From assembly GCF_037975245.1 (NCBI RefSeq), contig NC_092569.1:34262668-34326667 (forward strand): a stretch of 64,000 nt of DNA, given 5' to 3'. Numbering within the stretch: position 1 is the first letter of the stretch; the number at the start of each line of letters is the position of its first letter. Below, one piece after another: positions 47,301 through 57,305 of the stretch. Source of the stretch: Apostichopus japonicus. Taxonomy: Eukaryota > Echinodermata > Holothuroidea > Aspidochirotida > Stichopodidae. Under the pieces are notes generated by a model. The model did not search any database. It saw nothing but the letters and a program-made list of their open reading frames with translations, and was not told the DNA's origin. The position numbers were made by a program, and so were the translations under genes.

Positions 47301-50300
47301 AAGTGATCCAATTATTCCAAAACTATAGTTGAGAATAACAATCGTTCTACTGTTAGCATTGAAAAGCAGAATTCAAAACAAGGTAAAAGGATTTTTGCCG
47401 TAAATTTCAAGGGGCTAAAGTACAAACTTGCCTTACCACTGTGTCTGTAAATGAAGAGTTGGATAATGAAGATACAGTAGTACTGTACGCATGTGTGATA
47501 TTTACCTCACAAGCTGGCTTTCAAGTTGAAACAGTAAAATGATGGTTTCAACTGGCCATGATAATGATTTGTTTACAGAACAATGTTCAATTAAACTACA
47601 AGTGCTAACACTATCTATCTATTTTTAAAGGCATTCCTGCATGAATTAAAATATCTGTCTGTATCAGGACTGGAGTTTGAATTGTATTACAGTAGTCTGT
47701 CATCAGAAATAGCAAAGGAATTATCGCCAATTTTATCTTTATTCCCTTTCCAAGCCTTGAATATGAAAAGGTTTGTGTAACTTTTCCCTCATTGTTTTCA
47801 GTGTGGGGGGTGGGGATGGAGGGGGAGGCGGCGGGGGGAGGGTAAATTAGAGATTTGAATACTTATAAAGTGCCAGAAATAATGGATACTCTACCACACT
47901 GCAAATCTTTCCCACTGGTAAATTATTACAACCACATATGTGTTTGTGCACAATTCACTCAGTCACTCCCAGGGTACTGTGCTTGTGTAAAAAACATGTA
48001 GCATCAGCACTTGTCGGTAGGGATGTAGAAAAATTCAATCAACAAGTGTGTATATATTTAAAATGGTTTTTACAATGTAAAGTAATGAGATTTAAGGTTT
48101 ATTTTTTTATTTTGGTGGCAAAAACAAAATTCTGCAGTTACTTTACAATTTTTCGTTCTATTCAAGGAAGGAAGTAAAAAGAAGTTATTAACCCTGTGAC
48201 CTTTCACTGTATGAACTCTGTTTTAATAGGTTGATCTATAGTGAAATAATGTATACTAAACACTTCCCTGGACAGTTGGTTTGCATTTAAAATAAACAGT
48301 ACAGATATTAAACCTGTAACAAGAGACCTACGGCAAAAGGTTTGTCGTTGGTCGTCTGTTCGTCTCTGCATTTCATATCAGAGGAAGTATGAAATCGTAA
48401 AGAAGGTGTGCAAGATTTAAGAAAACAATCAGTCCATAAAGATTTGAATATTTCATACCATACCCTGTATACTGTATAGTAAACACAAAGCTCTAAGAAC
48501 AGGTTAAACTGTTAAACAGTCAAAATAGTCTGATGCACTCTACGAAAACACCAGCTGACAACATTTCGGTCTGCGATAGATTTATATCCAGCCTGCGAAA
48601 AAATTGTCCCAAAATGTTGCACAACTTGGGTCAGCGGACACCGTTAATCCCTTTTCAAGCTTGAGTATTTTAACCAGCCTATCGTTGCTCGATTTAAGAA
48701 GCTTTCATCGTCTGGTCCTCGTGGTAACTTAAATCGAGAACCCAGGACTACTTAAAAGTGACCGTTACTCGACTAACATATTTAAGGTCGATAACGATGA
48801 AACTCTTTGCAATCAAAGAAATATCTTTCACAACATTTTCTACCACTTTCACTTATGTCATCCTTTGTCGATGTTATTTCAGACATTAAAAGAGAACATT
48901 TCATACATGGTCAGAAGCTCCACGGACATATGACGGAGCATGAAAGAGCATTTCAGTACCTTGGCCAATCCTGCTCTCAGAGCCTTGGACATAACAGCAC
49001 CAGCTATGGCCAGGTAACCCAGACGCCTAAATCCTAAGGCTTTGTACGATGACTTCTTTTGATCGATGTACAATTCTGTTGAAAGAAGAAAGTGAATTAC
49101 ACTGTAAATTACATTACCAGTAAGATGATGAAGGAAGTTAGGATATAATGATAACTAATTAGATCTACTGTAGCCTAAGCTATAGCAATGGTTAGGATGG
49201 AACTAACATGGTCACATTATTGTCTGGCAGTTTTTAGGTTTTATTAATTTTATAAAAACTGCCATACAGTATTAATAACATTTGTGTGGCATTTTGCCTG
49301 TCTGTATACAGCTTTGCGATACCAAATTATAAATAATTCCCTACAACCTGAGACTTGATGATGAAGGAAATGCTAACTGTATTTAGCTCTAGCCTAAGGT
49401 ATAGCAATGGTTATGACGGAAACTAACAAGTTCACATTTCGTCTGGCAGTTTTTAGGTTTTATTAATTTTATACTTCACATAAAATACTGATACTAGCAT
49501 GCATCAGTGACATGTACAGTACACAAAAACTGCCATACAGTATTAATAACATTGGTGTGGCAATTTGCCTGTTTTGTATACAGCCACTGTATGCGATACC
49601 AAATTATAAATAATTCCCTACAACCTGAGACTTGATGATGAAGAAAATGCTAACTTTATTTAACTCTAGCCTTTAGCTATAGCAATGGTTACGACGGTTA
49701 AGACAGCTATGTCATACCAAATTATAATTCCCTAAAACTGGAGACATGGCGACGAATGAAAATCCTGTTTATCTTTCTGCTTACAAAGCATCTTGTGTGT
49801 ACACTTCTGTCTGAGGGGCTCAATTAACTAAACTAACTGTAAATAATCAGGCAGTTTTCTTTTCACAAAGCTGAAGTGACCACAAATGTGGGAGAATTCC
49901 GCAAGGGCTTACTGTATGGATTACAAATTTCAGATCGTGTGGCTTCCAATTCAATATTTGAACTCAAATTTGGAATCTTTTCAAAAATTTAGAAAGTCAT
50001 TTCAGATGGAAAACTTTCTCATGGATGAAAAACCCACCTTACTATGATCTGGCTGGGAATCGAATCTATGAACCTCCCGTTTACCAAACCAGATTCAAGC
50101 CTCATTGCTTCAAATGCCACTGCTTTTATCCGTTTGGATAAACCTAATCTTCTTATTTTAGGCATTTCCTTACTAACCAGCTACAGGTCATCTGTTGTGA
50201 CTTCTGCAAGATATTCCTACTGCCTGCATACTAGTAATTGTTTAACAAAACTAAGTACTGTACATTCCTATGATCAATTAATCCTGAACAGGAGGCTTGC

Positions 50301-53300
50301 AGACAGATTTTCTGAATCCTGTAATGTTTTTCAAATTCCCCACTAATGTAAATGTGGCCTACGGAAGCTTACAATGACCATCCTATTAAAAGCATTAAGT
50401 CTCCTGGATGCCTCCATGACATCTACAGTACTAGATGGGAAGTAAGCAATCAAGCAAGCAAGCAATCAAGTGATTAGCATGAATACTTAAAATGACATTA
50501 AAGCCTGCACATACTTTCTCACAACTTGCAGGTCCTTTCATTAGCTTTGACCTACCGGTATACATGAATGTTCAGCAGAACTTTCTACTAATCATGTAAT
50601 TTTTAAATTATATTACAGGATACACAGGGTACACCCAGAATTGTGACTTGTCGATTGGTTACAAAGTTTTAACAGTGGCCAGCTAGATAAATTACTGTAC
50701 AGTATATATAGCCTCCCCTGCTATTAATTAATCCCAGGCATCAAGGAGGCTTAGGTTAGCCAAATTTAAATGGTTCAATAATTGGAAAATGAGAGCAATA
50801 ATATGTATTAGAGATTCTGAATGCCCCAAGAGCATTGTAGTTTTTGACCCATACAAAAATAGCTGTTGATCGTTACTGTAAATTGCACATTATGATATAA
50901 CTGGTTATCAAAGTCTGAGGTACTGATCCTGTACAGTATGTACCAACAGGTACAGTACATGTGCTATAAACATAGAAGAAACAGGCATCAGCTACCACCG
51001 ATACCAAAGCAGGAACTATGATAGAACAAATTAACAGACATATTTACAGGTAGGTTACATGTGTACAGTTTCATAGTATGCAATACATTTGAAGCTACAG
51101 TCCACACAACCTGAGCATGGGACACTCACTGTAACACAACCTGAGCTTAGGACACACACTGTTCGAATGTTCGGTCCACTGTATCACAACCTGAGCATAG
51201 GACACTCACTGTATAGTCCACTCTACACACAACCTGAGCATAGTCTGTATCACACTACTGTAAAGTTTTACTTACACACACAACCTGAGCATGGGACACT
51301 CACTGTAACACAACCTGAGCATAGGACACACACTGTTTGGTCCAAGTGCTGTATACATCACAACCTGAGCATAGGACTCTCACTGTATAGTCTATTCTAC
51401 ACACAACCTGAGCATAGGACACTCACTGTATAATCCACTGTATCACACTACTGTAAATTTTACTTACACACACAACGTGAGCATGGGATATCACTGTGAC
51501 ACAACCTGAGCTTAGGACACACACTGTTTGGTCCACTGTATCACAACCTGAGCTAAGGTCACTCACTGTATAGACCACTCTACACACAACCTGAGCATAG
51601 GTCACTCATGGTATAGTCCACTGCTGTATAGTCCACTGTATGAAACTTACCGCCTGACCAGTATTTGCCTTGCACAAATTCCTCCACTCCGAGCTCCTCG
51701 ACCCCTACCCCAACTAGACGCACGTTATTAGCGTCGAGCTGAGGCTTGATAGCGCTGAGCTGCTTAGCGCCCAGCCGACACAAGGGTCATCCAAATCTCC
51801 TCAGGAAATGGATGACGCAAACCTGGTTTTCCCAAAAGGATCCAAGTTTGACCATCTGCAGGAAAGGGAAACAGGACAGTATATCATTATGGGAACATCA
51901 ATTCTCAAAAACAGAAAGCAAACAGGACAGCCATTTGAACTTTTCCAGAAAAGAAGTCAGGCCTTTTTTAGAGTGACACTTGGTCTAATGAAAAATGTAA
52001 TATGTAGAAGGTGACACTGAATATTCTTGTAGTTAATACAATCTGCACATATGGTGTAGTTTTGAGGTGATTGGTTTCAACAATGATCAAAGGAATTACA
52101 ATTTATCATGTTTGAAACAGCATTATTGACAGTCTATTTGCAAAGAAAAGAAAAAAAATCAAATTGTGGCAACAAAAAACAGAGGATGTACTGTAAGCAA
52201 GGAGAAGAAATGATATTTTTGATTTTAATTTTTTAATTTAATATAACACAGAGCTGCAGCCTAACATTTCAACTTTGTGATAGAGATGTTAAGTAATGAT
52301 TAAGAGGCCCTTCACATGATCTAGAAACATTATGTTTACTCCTAAAATTACATAAGTGTTGTTTATAGCTTGACTAGTTCAATCAGGTTGCAAATTTACA
52401 AAATAATCACTGTAAGTGATATTTGATTTTGCATTCTGCTTATACTTAGCAACCAACTGATACAGTAAGCAGTAAGAATCTGCAGTTTCCATTAAATCAT
52501 CAATAACTTGTGATGGAATTAATGCTCATACTCTACATTGTGAAAATGTGCTTGAGGGAGTTTCTTAATGCAATTTTCCTTTTCAGTAATACATACTCTA
52601 TGGGATGGTTAAGACTATCATGGTAATCAAGAAAGATGAATAAGAAAACAAAGGATCCTATGAAAGGATTTCATCTCTTTGGAGGCATTATGATACTACT
52701 TCAATACAAGCGACGAATGGAACCTACAGACTGTTACTTTTCAAACTGAATTCTATTAACCTATAGTAGGGCCATATATCACAGAACTTGTCTTAATGTT
52801 ATTGTTTGGTAGATTACAGTAATATACAAGTAATTATTTTCTACAGTATCAAATGGATTTATTAGGTTAATATCATGAGGAGTTGGTCCTCCTGTAGGAT
52901 GAGATTTTGAAATCTCATTCCATTTAGGTGTACATTATGGTTATGCCACTCTGTCCTTGGCTTGATCCTGCCTTCGTAACAATGCTGCTTTACAGTACAA
53001 GAAGGTACTGAACATAAGGAAGCATGTCCATGTGAATTGTGAAAGGAATGGAAGTCAATATCTTGTGTTATACCAATACTAGTAGTAACCTACTGTACTA
53101 CTACAAGTGTGTCACATTAAAAGTTACAACTTTGCTTCTGTACAAACTAGCAGTGTGCAGATCTTACGCAAAATGTATTAAAAGTAGTACATGTACTAAA
53201 TCTCAGGTAGGAATGTACAACATATTCTTGTATATATTTACAAAGTGGCTATTGTTACGACTAGTCGTAAGAATAATTCCCGACTATGCATGCGCAGTTG

Positions 53301-53765
53301 CTATTTTCATTACCAGGCGTACTATTTTTACGACGAGGAGAAACAATAATTTCCGGTTAGGGTTAGGGTAAGGGTTAGGATTGAGGTTTAGGGTTATGTT
53401 TAGGGTTAGGGTTACCCCTACTACACGCGCAGTTGCTTTATTTACTTTACTGCGCTTGAATTTGCCTTTGTTGTAAGAATAGTTTATAAATAATTGTTAC
53501 GACTCGTCGTAAGAATAGCCACGGCCATATATTTACTTTCGATTCGTGAAATTGGTACTGTCAGACTCAGAGTAGGCTACTGTAGAACTAAATTTACTTT
53601 GTAAAAACTAAAACACTAGTAGCACTTACTACTACACTAGGTCTATTCAGACTCAGAGAGGTTAATCACAAATTTATCAGTAAAAAGCAGAATGGTATAA
53701 AATTATCTCACCTCTCCGGTACTGACACTCTTCACTAGATTATTGGCTATCTTCGATGCATCCAT
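41173..53765 (-). CDS. PRXL2B: Selenoprotein U-type PRXL2B (peroxiredoxin-like 2B / prostamide-PGF synthase family)
   Basis: Five minus-strand exons join in phase: 53765-53712, 51855-51651, 49075-48960, 43627-43552 and 41333-41173, giving 203 residues (human PRXL2B has 198). The thioredoxin-like fold is marked by FWENQVCVIHFLRRFG, a redox motif U-P-L-C at residues 41-44, NNVRLVGVGVEELGVEEF (human HGVRLVGVGPEALGLQEF), ELYIDQKKSSYKALGF, GIEGNIKGDGFQNGGLIIV and VLFEYKQQEPSDHIDPQDV. Position 41 is an in-frame TGA (51789-51787) where human has Cys, with conserved sequence on both sides in the same exon and a SECIS downstream. The human protein reduces prostaglandin H2 and its ethanolamide; the wider SelU/PRXL2 family has Sec or Cys members. 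Its own substrate is unknown. Confidence 0.92.
41334..43551. other. PRXL2B/SelU intron 4
   Basis: It holds purine-rich tracts near 41455-41480 and a forward-strand tRNA-derived SINE (42345-42540). No exon is seen between them. Confidence 0.6.
42345..42540 (+). repeat. tRNA-derived SINE
   Basis: The head resembles a Leu/Ser-type tRNA: A box TGGCCGAGTGG at 42350-42360 and B box GGTTCCGATACC at 42408-42419. A tail follows (AAGGTGGGTTTTTCAT, CCATCTGAAATGACT, GAAAAGATTCC) that is shared with the minus-strand copy at 50145. Arms do not form a good cloverleaf, so it is not taken as a working tRNA. Confidence 0.8.
43552..43627 (-). CDS. PRXL2B: PRXL2B/SelU exon 4
   Basis: 76 nt, acceptor CATTCTTGCAG, donor GTCAGT, entering phase 0 and leaving phase 1. 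It codes KEAGIEGNIKGDGFQNGG and LIIVSK, matching human GIQGNLSGDLLQSGGLLVV. Confidence 0.94.
43807..43822. repeat. 16-base G homopolymer
   Basis: Uninterrupted G run in PRXL2B intron 3. The length is likely to vary and is prone to sequencing error. Confidence 0.95.
44813..44851 (-). ncRNA. Hammerhead-ribozyme-like motif of a Penelope-type repeat
   Basis: The minus strand reads GCCT, CTGAAGA, A, GATC-CTGCTGA-GATC, GAAAC, GTC, AGGC. This has the hammerhead order: stem I (GCCT/AGGC), the CUGANGA box, a stem II hairpin, GAAA, a one-pair stem III (C-G) and the UC cleavage site. Penelope-like elements are known to carry hammerheads with very short stem III. An extra A before stem II departs from the consensus, so activity is doubtful. 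Confidence 0.4.
45896..45957 (+). repeat. Short dispersed repeat, copy 2
   Basis: Partner of 9196-9255, with the same order of GGATTCT, GGGACGCAAT, AGCCAGGGAC and CTTCAAATTG. Unclassified. Confidence 0.6.
48960..49075 (-). CDS. PRXL2B: PRXL2B/SelU exon 3
   Basis: 116 nt, acceptor TTCTTTCAACAG, donor GTACTG (less usual +4 to +6 bases). It codes ELYIDQKKSSYKALGFRR, like human ELYLDESKQLYKELGFKR, then a hydrophobic helix ending ALRAGLAK. Confidence 0.93.
49165..49720. repeat. ~240-bp direct repeat, about 2.4 copies
   Basis: Copies begin near 49165, 49385 and 49665 (TAGCCT, AGCTATAGCAATGGTTA) and continue through GTCTGGCAGTTTTTAGG, AACTGCCATACAGTATTA and CAACCTGAGACTTGATGATG. Each full copy contains an inverted pair GGCAGTTTT/AAAACTGCC. 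The second has an extra ~40 bases between the arms, and the third is cut short. Confidence 0.85.
49880..50145 (-). repeat. tRNA-derived SINE, minus-strand copy
   Basis: On the minus strand: GGATAAAAGCAGTGGCATTT, GCAATGAGGCTTGAA, B box AGATTCGATTCCC (50066-50054), then AAGGTGGGTTTTTCAT and a CCATCTGAAATGACTT tail. It parallels the copy at 42345. Confidence 0.75.
51090..51640. repeat. Minisatellite of CACAACCTGAGCATAGGACAC units
   Basis: About a dozen units share ACAACCTGAGC, A/T, TAGGACAC and CACTGTATAGTCCAC blocks with variable spacing. The array ends only about 10 bases from the exon 2 donor at 51650. Confidence 0.9.
51651..51855 (-). CDS. PRXL2B: PRXL2B/SelU exon 2 with the Sec TGA
   Basis: 205 nt from the acceptor CTTTCCTGCAG to the donor GTAAGT, entering phase 0 and leaving phase 1. 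TGA at 51789-51787 lies between RRFG and PLCR. Both sides of it match the family in the same frame and no splice site could remove it. The neighbouring Cys (residue 44) is the resolving partner. Confidence 0.95.
53245..53522. mobile_element. 278-bp MITE with palindromic arms and telomere-like TTAGGG core
   Basis: The left end is GTGGCTATTGTTACGACTAG and the right end, inverted, is GTGGCTATTCTTACGACGAG. Each arm itself contains a near-palindrome (TTACGACTAGTCGTAA). The centre (53355-53415) is a run of GGTTAGGGTTAGGGT with variants. No coding sequence is present. The target-site duplication was not resolved. Confidence 0.75.
53355..53415. repeat. Interstitial telomere-like (TTAGGG)n tract
   Basis: Several TTAGGG units with degenerate ones (TAAGGGT, TTTAGGGTTATG). 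It lies wholly within the MITE, so it travelled with the element rather than marking a chromosome end. Confidence 0.85.
53712..53765 (-). CDS. PRXL2B: PRXL2B/SelU exon 1 (start)
   Basis: 18 codons from ATG (53765-53763) to a GTGAGA donor, phase 0. MDASKIANNLVKSVSTGE aligns with the human start (VGACILKHAVTGE). No signal peptide is seen, so a cytosolic protein is expected. Confidence 0.85.
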
Positions 53766-54330
53766 GATTAATTTAGCTCTCATTTGCTCTTACCGCATGA
53801 CACAAATTCTTGCTCGTTGGTCAATATGCGCTGAAACTCTCCTATCCCTAAACTACTGTAGTAACTAAGACTGCAATTCCACTACAGCATGGCCGAAAGT
53901 GATATTAACAGTTAGGCTTGTAATAGCCTCGGCAAGTTCACTTTACTCAATCAGCAACCTGGCTTCTGGAACTTTCTTGGGCGGTGGCTTAAAATCTTAT
54001 AGAGAAAGGTTTTCCGCTGTAATCGGTGTATACAGGAGCTTATTTTCAGCCCCACGTACCAGTTCTAGTAATTACCATTCGAATGCCTGCGGTCTGTATA
54101 TCTTGCACTGAATAAGCAAGTACAAGTTTTGCGAATGTCATGCACGTAATGCAAACAAAACTACTCGTGATAAACTGAAATTATGTAATACCTACGGAAG
54201 CTTGTAATGTACAATAACAAACTGAACACGCGACAAAATGTTGTGGCGCTATTTAAGAAATAAGCTCTTACAATATTCACGACCATTGTGCTTGATTAGC
54301 GAGTATCGCCCATTTAATTAAACCTCTTCC
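53766..54330 (-). promoter_or_regulatory. 5' flank of PRXL2B/SelU
   Basis: This must contain the 5' UTR and start site. No TATA box at a usual distance and no strong CpG patch is visible, so no element is assigned. Confidence 0.3.
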
Positions 54331-55674
54331 AGGGGCGTATCCAGGATTTTCTAACCCGGGGGACGCGAATTACTATCTAAGCGGAGCGCCACCATCGGTT
54401 GGCGCGCAGCGTACAAGAAAATTTCTTGTTTTGATACCACCCAGATCACCGGAAATGGCACTTCTCGGGCTTGAAAATGACCAACCAGATGTACATTTTT
54501 TGCCTGAGAACCAAGTATTTCCCAATAGTTTTTTTCCATCCATAACCTTTTTGAAGATTTTCACCAGTCACAAATCATGTTCGAACTCATCGCATGTCCT
54601 GTGGATCATTGCTTTTGTAGGTGATTCTACGTCGCGGCACACAATATCCGTCAGCCCCACTTTTCAAGGTTTTAAGCCCATTATTCGTTCAGAATTTGAA
54701 AATTCACAATTCTCGTGAATAAACTCACTTGAAAACATACCCATAATGTTGTAATTTCATCTATGGACAACCAATAAAGAAAATCCTCCTTGAACCCCTA
54801 ACAGACCGGTCAAAATTGCACGAGTAGAGGGAAGTGTGATGACGAATGTTGGTCATAAATTTTCGAAAATTCAGACACAGTTAACTTATTGGTGTACAAA
54901 TATTAAAACCTCTTATAACGGCTATTATAAAACTTGGTTGAAGGAAATGAAAAAATAGCATATATTTCCGAAATATTCGCGAAAAATGGCACTACCCAGG
55001 ACCATTTGTTGGCGCGAAGCGTACAAGCAAATTTTGGCTGAAAATGCCTCCCAGATCGCTGGAAATGACACTTCCCAGGCCTTGTAAGTTGCATCTAAGC
55101 ACTTTCTATTTTGAAATTACTAGCGATATCATAAAAAAAATATGCTGAATGGGGGGGGGCGGTCGCCCCCTTCCCGAAATGCGTCATGTTCCCCGACGAC
55201 ACGGTCGAGTTCGAGACCAGCCACAGTTGGTTTCATAGCACAATTCTACAATTGTTTAAGGCGTATACACACACACGCGTTATGATAGACCATATATAAT
55301 ATATATATAGATCATGAGTGAGAGAGGAAAAATGGAAACGTCAAAAATGGAGTTGCCGGTGTAAGGGGTAGGGTGAGGCACACACCCCTTCCGAAATCCT
55401 TGATCCGTCACTGGCTACCCTGTGTTTATAATAGGGAACAGCGCTGTAATGATGTCACTGTTCCTCTTTCTCTTCCCGGTGTCTTGGCGTTTTTCTTTTA
55501 CTCCCTCCTTTTCTCCTTTTTCTCTCTTTCTTCTTTTTCTTTTCCCTTCCTTCCTTCCTCTCTTCCTCCTCTTTTTCCCCCTCTTTTTTCCCTTTTTCTT
55601 CTCTTTTTTTCTCTCCTCTTTTTCTTACCCGGGGGGCGCGCGCCCCTAACGCCCCCCCCTGGATACGCGCCTGT
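54331..55674. mobile_element. DNA transposon remnant with CAGGGGCGTATCCAGG ends
   Basis: It begins CAGGGGCGTATCCAGG and ends with the inverse CCTGGATACGCGCCTG, followed inward at both ends by G/C-rich CCCGGG blocks. Inside are two copies of a segment with GGCGCG-AGCGTACAAG and CCAGATC-CCGGAAATG (54400-54470 and 55005-55090), also found at 195-260. A long pyrimidine tract (55500-55630) lies near the right end. The short TIR is like that of hAT-type MITEs; a clean 8-bp duplication was not seen. No transposase is present. Confidence 0.6.
55500..55630. repeat. Pyrimidine-rich low-complexity tract
   Basis: Runs of C and T (CCTTCCTTCC, CTCTTTTTCC), purine on the other strand. Long ORFs over it code only Ser/Phe/Leu or Lys/Glu/Arg and are not genes. 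Confidence 0.9.
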
Positions 55675-57211
55675 CTTCCATCTGTTTCGCCCTTTTTCGC
55701 AAGGAACGAACATGAAAAGGAAATGCTCCCATCAATGGACAACAACGGTATTAGCGAATATATGGACCAATTTAGTAAAGGAGAAGTAGCAGCTTAATGA
55801 AAGCACCTCTGGATATCGGACAAGTTTATTTCCTTCGTTATCTAAGTGACTAAGACAGTTCATTTGACTTATTTCATATCTTTTCTACTTGTGTTTTATC
55901 AAATAATTCTAAAAGTGAACGACGAGGGCGGGATGTGGAAGGAAGGGGGTAAAGGTTAACCTTGGTGTCTGAATCTTCGCACCCCCCCCCCCCCTTCGCA
56001 CCCAGGATCCCGCATCCCTCATCACTGTACCCACACGTAACAGAGATGTGATACAAGATAGCGGTGTTTTCAAAGTGGTGTGACATCCCACAGTGTTTCT
56101 CAGTGCAATCACAATGTTATAAATAGCAATGAGAAATATTCATGTTTTAAAAGCAGCTTCCGCTATAGAAGAGAATGAAAACCAGGGCCTACAATTGGAG
56201 CGTGTCTAAAATTAAAAAATCTTTTTACATATTAGTTTATATATGTATTCTTTAAAGTATTTGAGTCGCATTCAAGACGAAAACATTTCATAATATACTA
56301 TAAGACTTTCCACGCATTGCTTGCTGGTGATGTAAGATCCGAGTTTCCTCATTCTTTTGTAAAATCGAACTAGCGCCATCTATTCGTCATCCGTCACTTT
56401 TTGTAATATTCAGTTTGTGGGTACAATGTATGAAAACAGACCTCCCTTGACATATAGAAAATTCCTTCGGAAAGTCAATTTGCTTCACGTATGTAAATTA
56501 AACCAACCAAACAAACATAAAAAGAACAAACACACAATCAAGAAAGCATGAAGGTAAAGTATTTCCAAATCATATCCAAATCTATTTCAATCCACCAGAT
56601 TCCTCTTAATAGCAAAACTAATACCATTGTACACATGTGCATATTAGTATACATGTGTCGCAGCCTAGGTCCAGTCTGGTCAAGTGCCACAACTTCCTCC
56701 AACGTGTATCACATTTTTGTAAATAGCGTTATATGTACAGCGGTAGAATAAAAACAAAGACTTGGTGTGTAAAGTTTAAAATGTTGCTTTCAATGAACTA
56801 TTTATATGATTGATTTCAAAACCGACGACTTGGATATCTGTTCATTCCTCATCAATTATAAACAGTTTGTTCGAAAAGTTTACCAACCCTCTACCAACCC
56901 TTTACCAAATATTATTACTCAAAACTTGTTTGCAATACATCAAACTAAAGCACCCTTTAAAGTTTGAAATAAAAAAGTGAAACTTAATGAGCGAGCAAAT
57001 TAATGATGTCATTTAGTTCTCCACATTTCGTTGCGTCGACACATTTTCCGATGGTAGATGTATTCACTTGCAAAACGTCGCACTTATAAAAAAATCTCAA
57101 CTTCTAAACTTCTACCTTGTTACTTGAAATAAAACTTGAGAGTTAAGCTAAGGGATCTATCAAGTTAAGGAATGTCATTTCGAATAACTGAAATGAGATG
57201 GTTCAAGAATG

Positions 57212-57305
57212 GTGGGAGTGGCGGGAAGGAGGTGGAGAAGGGGAGGGTGGGGTGGAGAAGGGGAGGGGTGGGGTGGAGAAGAGTAAGGGGTGGGGTAGGG
57301 GTGGC
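57212..57305 (+). repeat. Purine minisatellite (GGGGTGGAGAAGGGGAGG)
   Basis: Three to four imperfect units rich in GGGG runs; G-quadruplex potential on the forward strand. Confidence 0.85.

Larger units (their letters stand above)
43628..48959. other. PRXL2B/SelU intron 3
   Basis: 5.3 kb with a 16-G run (43807-43822), a hammerhead-like motif (44813-44851), a dispersed repeat copy (45896-45957) and G-rich stretches near 46580, 46785 and 47800-47840. No exon is recognised. Confidence 0.6.
51856..53711. other. PRXL2B/SelU intron 1
   Basis: No exon is recognised. It contains the MITE at 53245-53522; the remainder is ordinary AT-rich sequence. Confidence 0.6.

Noticed and set aside
51089-51433. 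114-codon ORF with QPEH repeats
   Set aside because: It reads through the CACAACCTGAGC minisatellite; no start context or conservation.
51787-51789. TGA as a premature stop, i.e. PRXL2B pseudogene
   Set aside because: All exons, splice sites and phases are intact and the codon sits exactly at the redox residue; a SECIS lies downstream.
53355-53415. True telomere or chromosome-fusion point
   Set aside because: The tract is short, degenerate and enclosed by MITE arms inside a gene intron.
54351-54564. Minus-strand ORFs near 54.4 kb
   Set aside because: They lie in the transposon segment repeated at 195-260 and 55005-55090; repeat-encoded by chance.
55373-55789. 138-codon ORF and overlapping minus-strand Lys/Glu-rich ORFs
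   Set aside because: Products of a pyrimidine/purine low-complexity tract; no protein-like composition.
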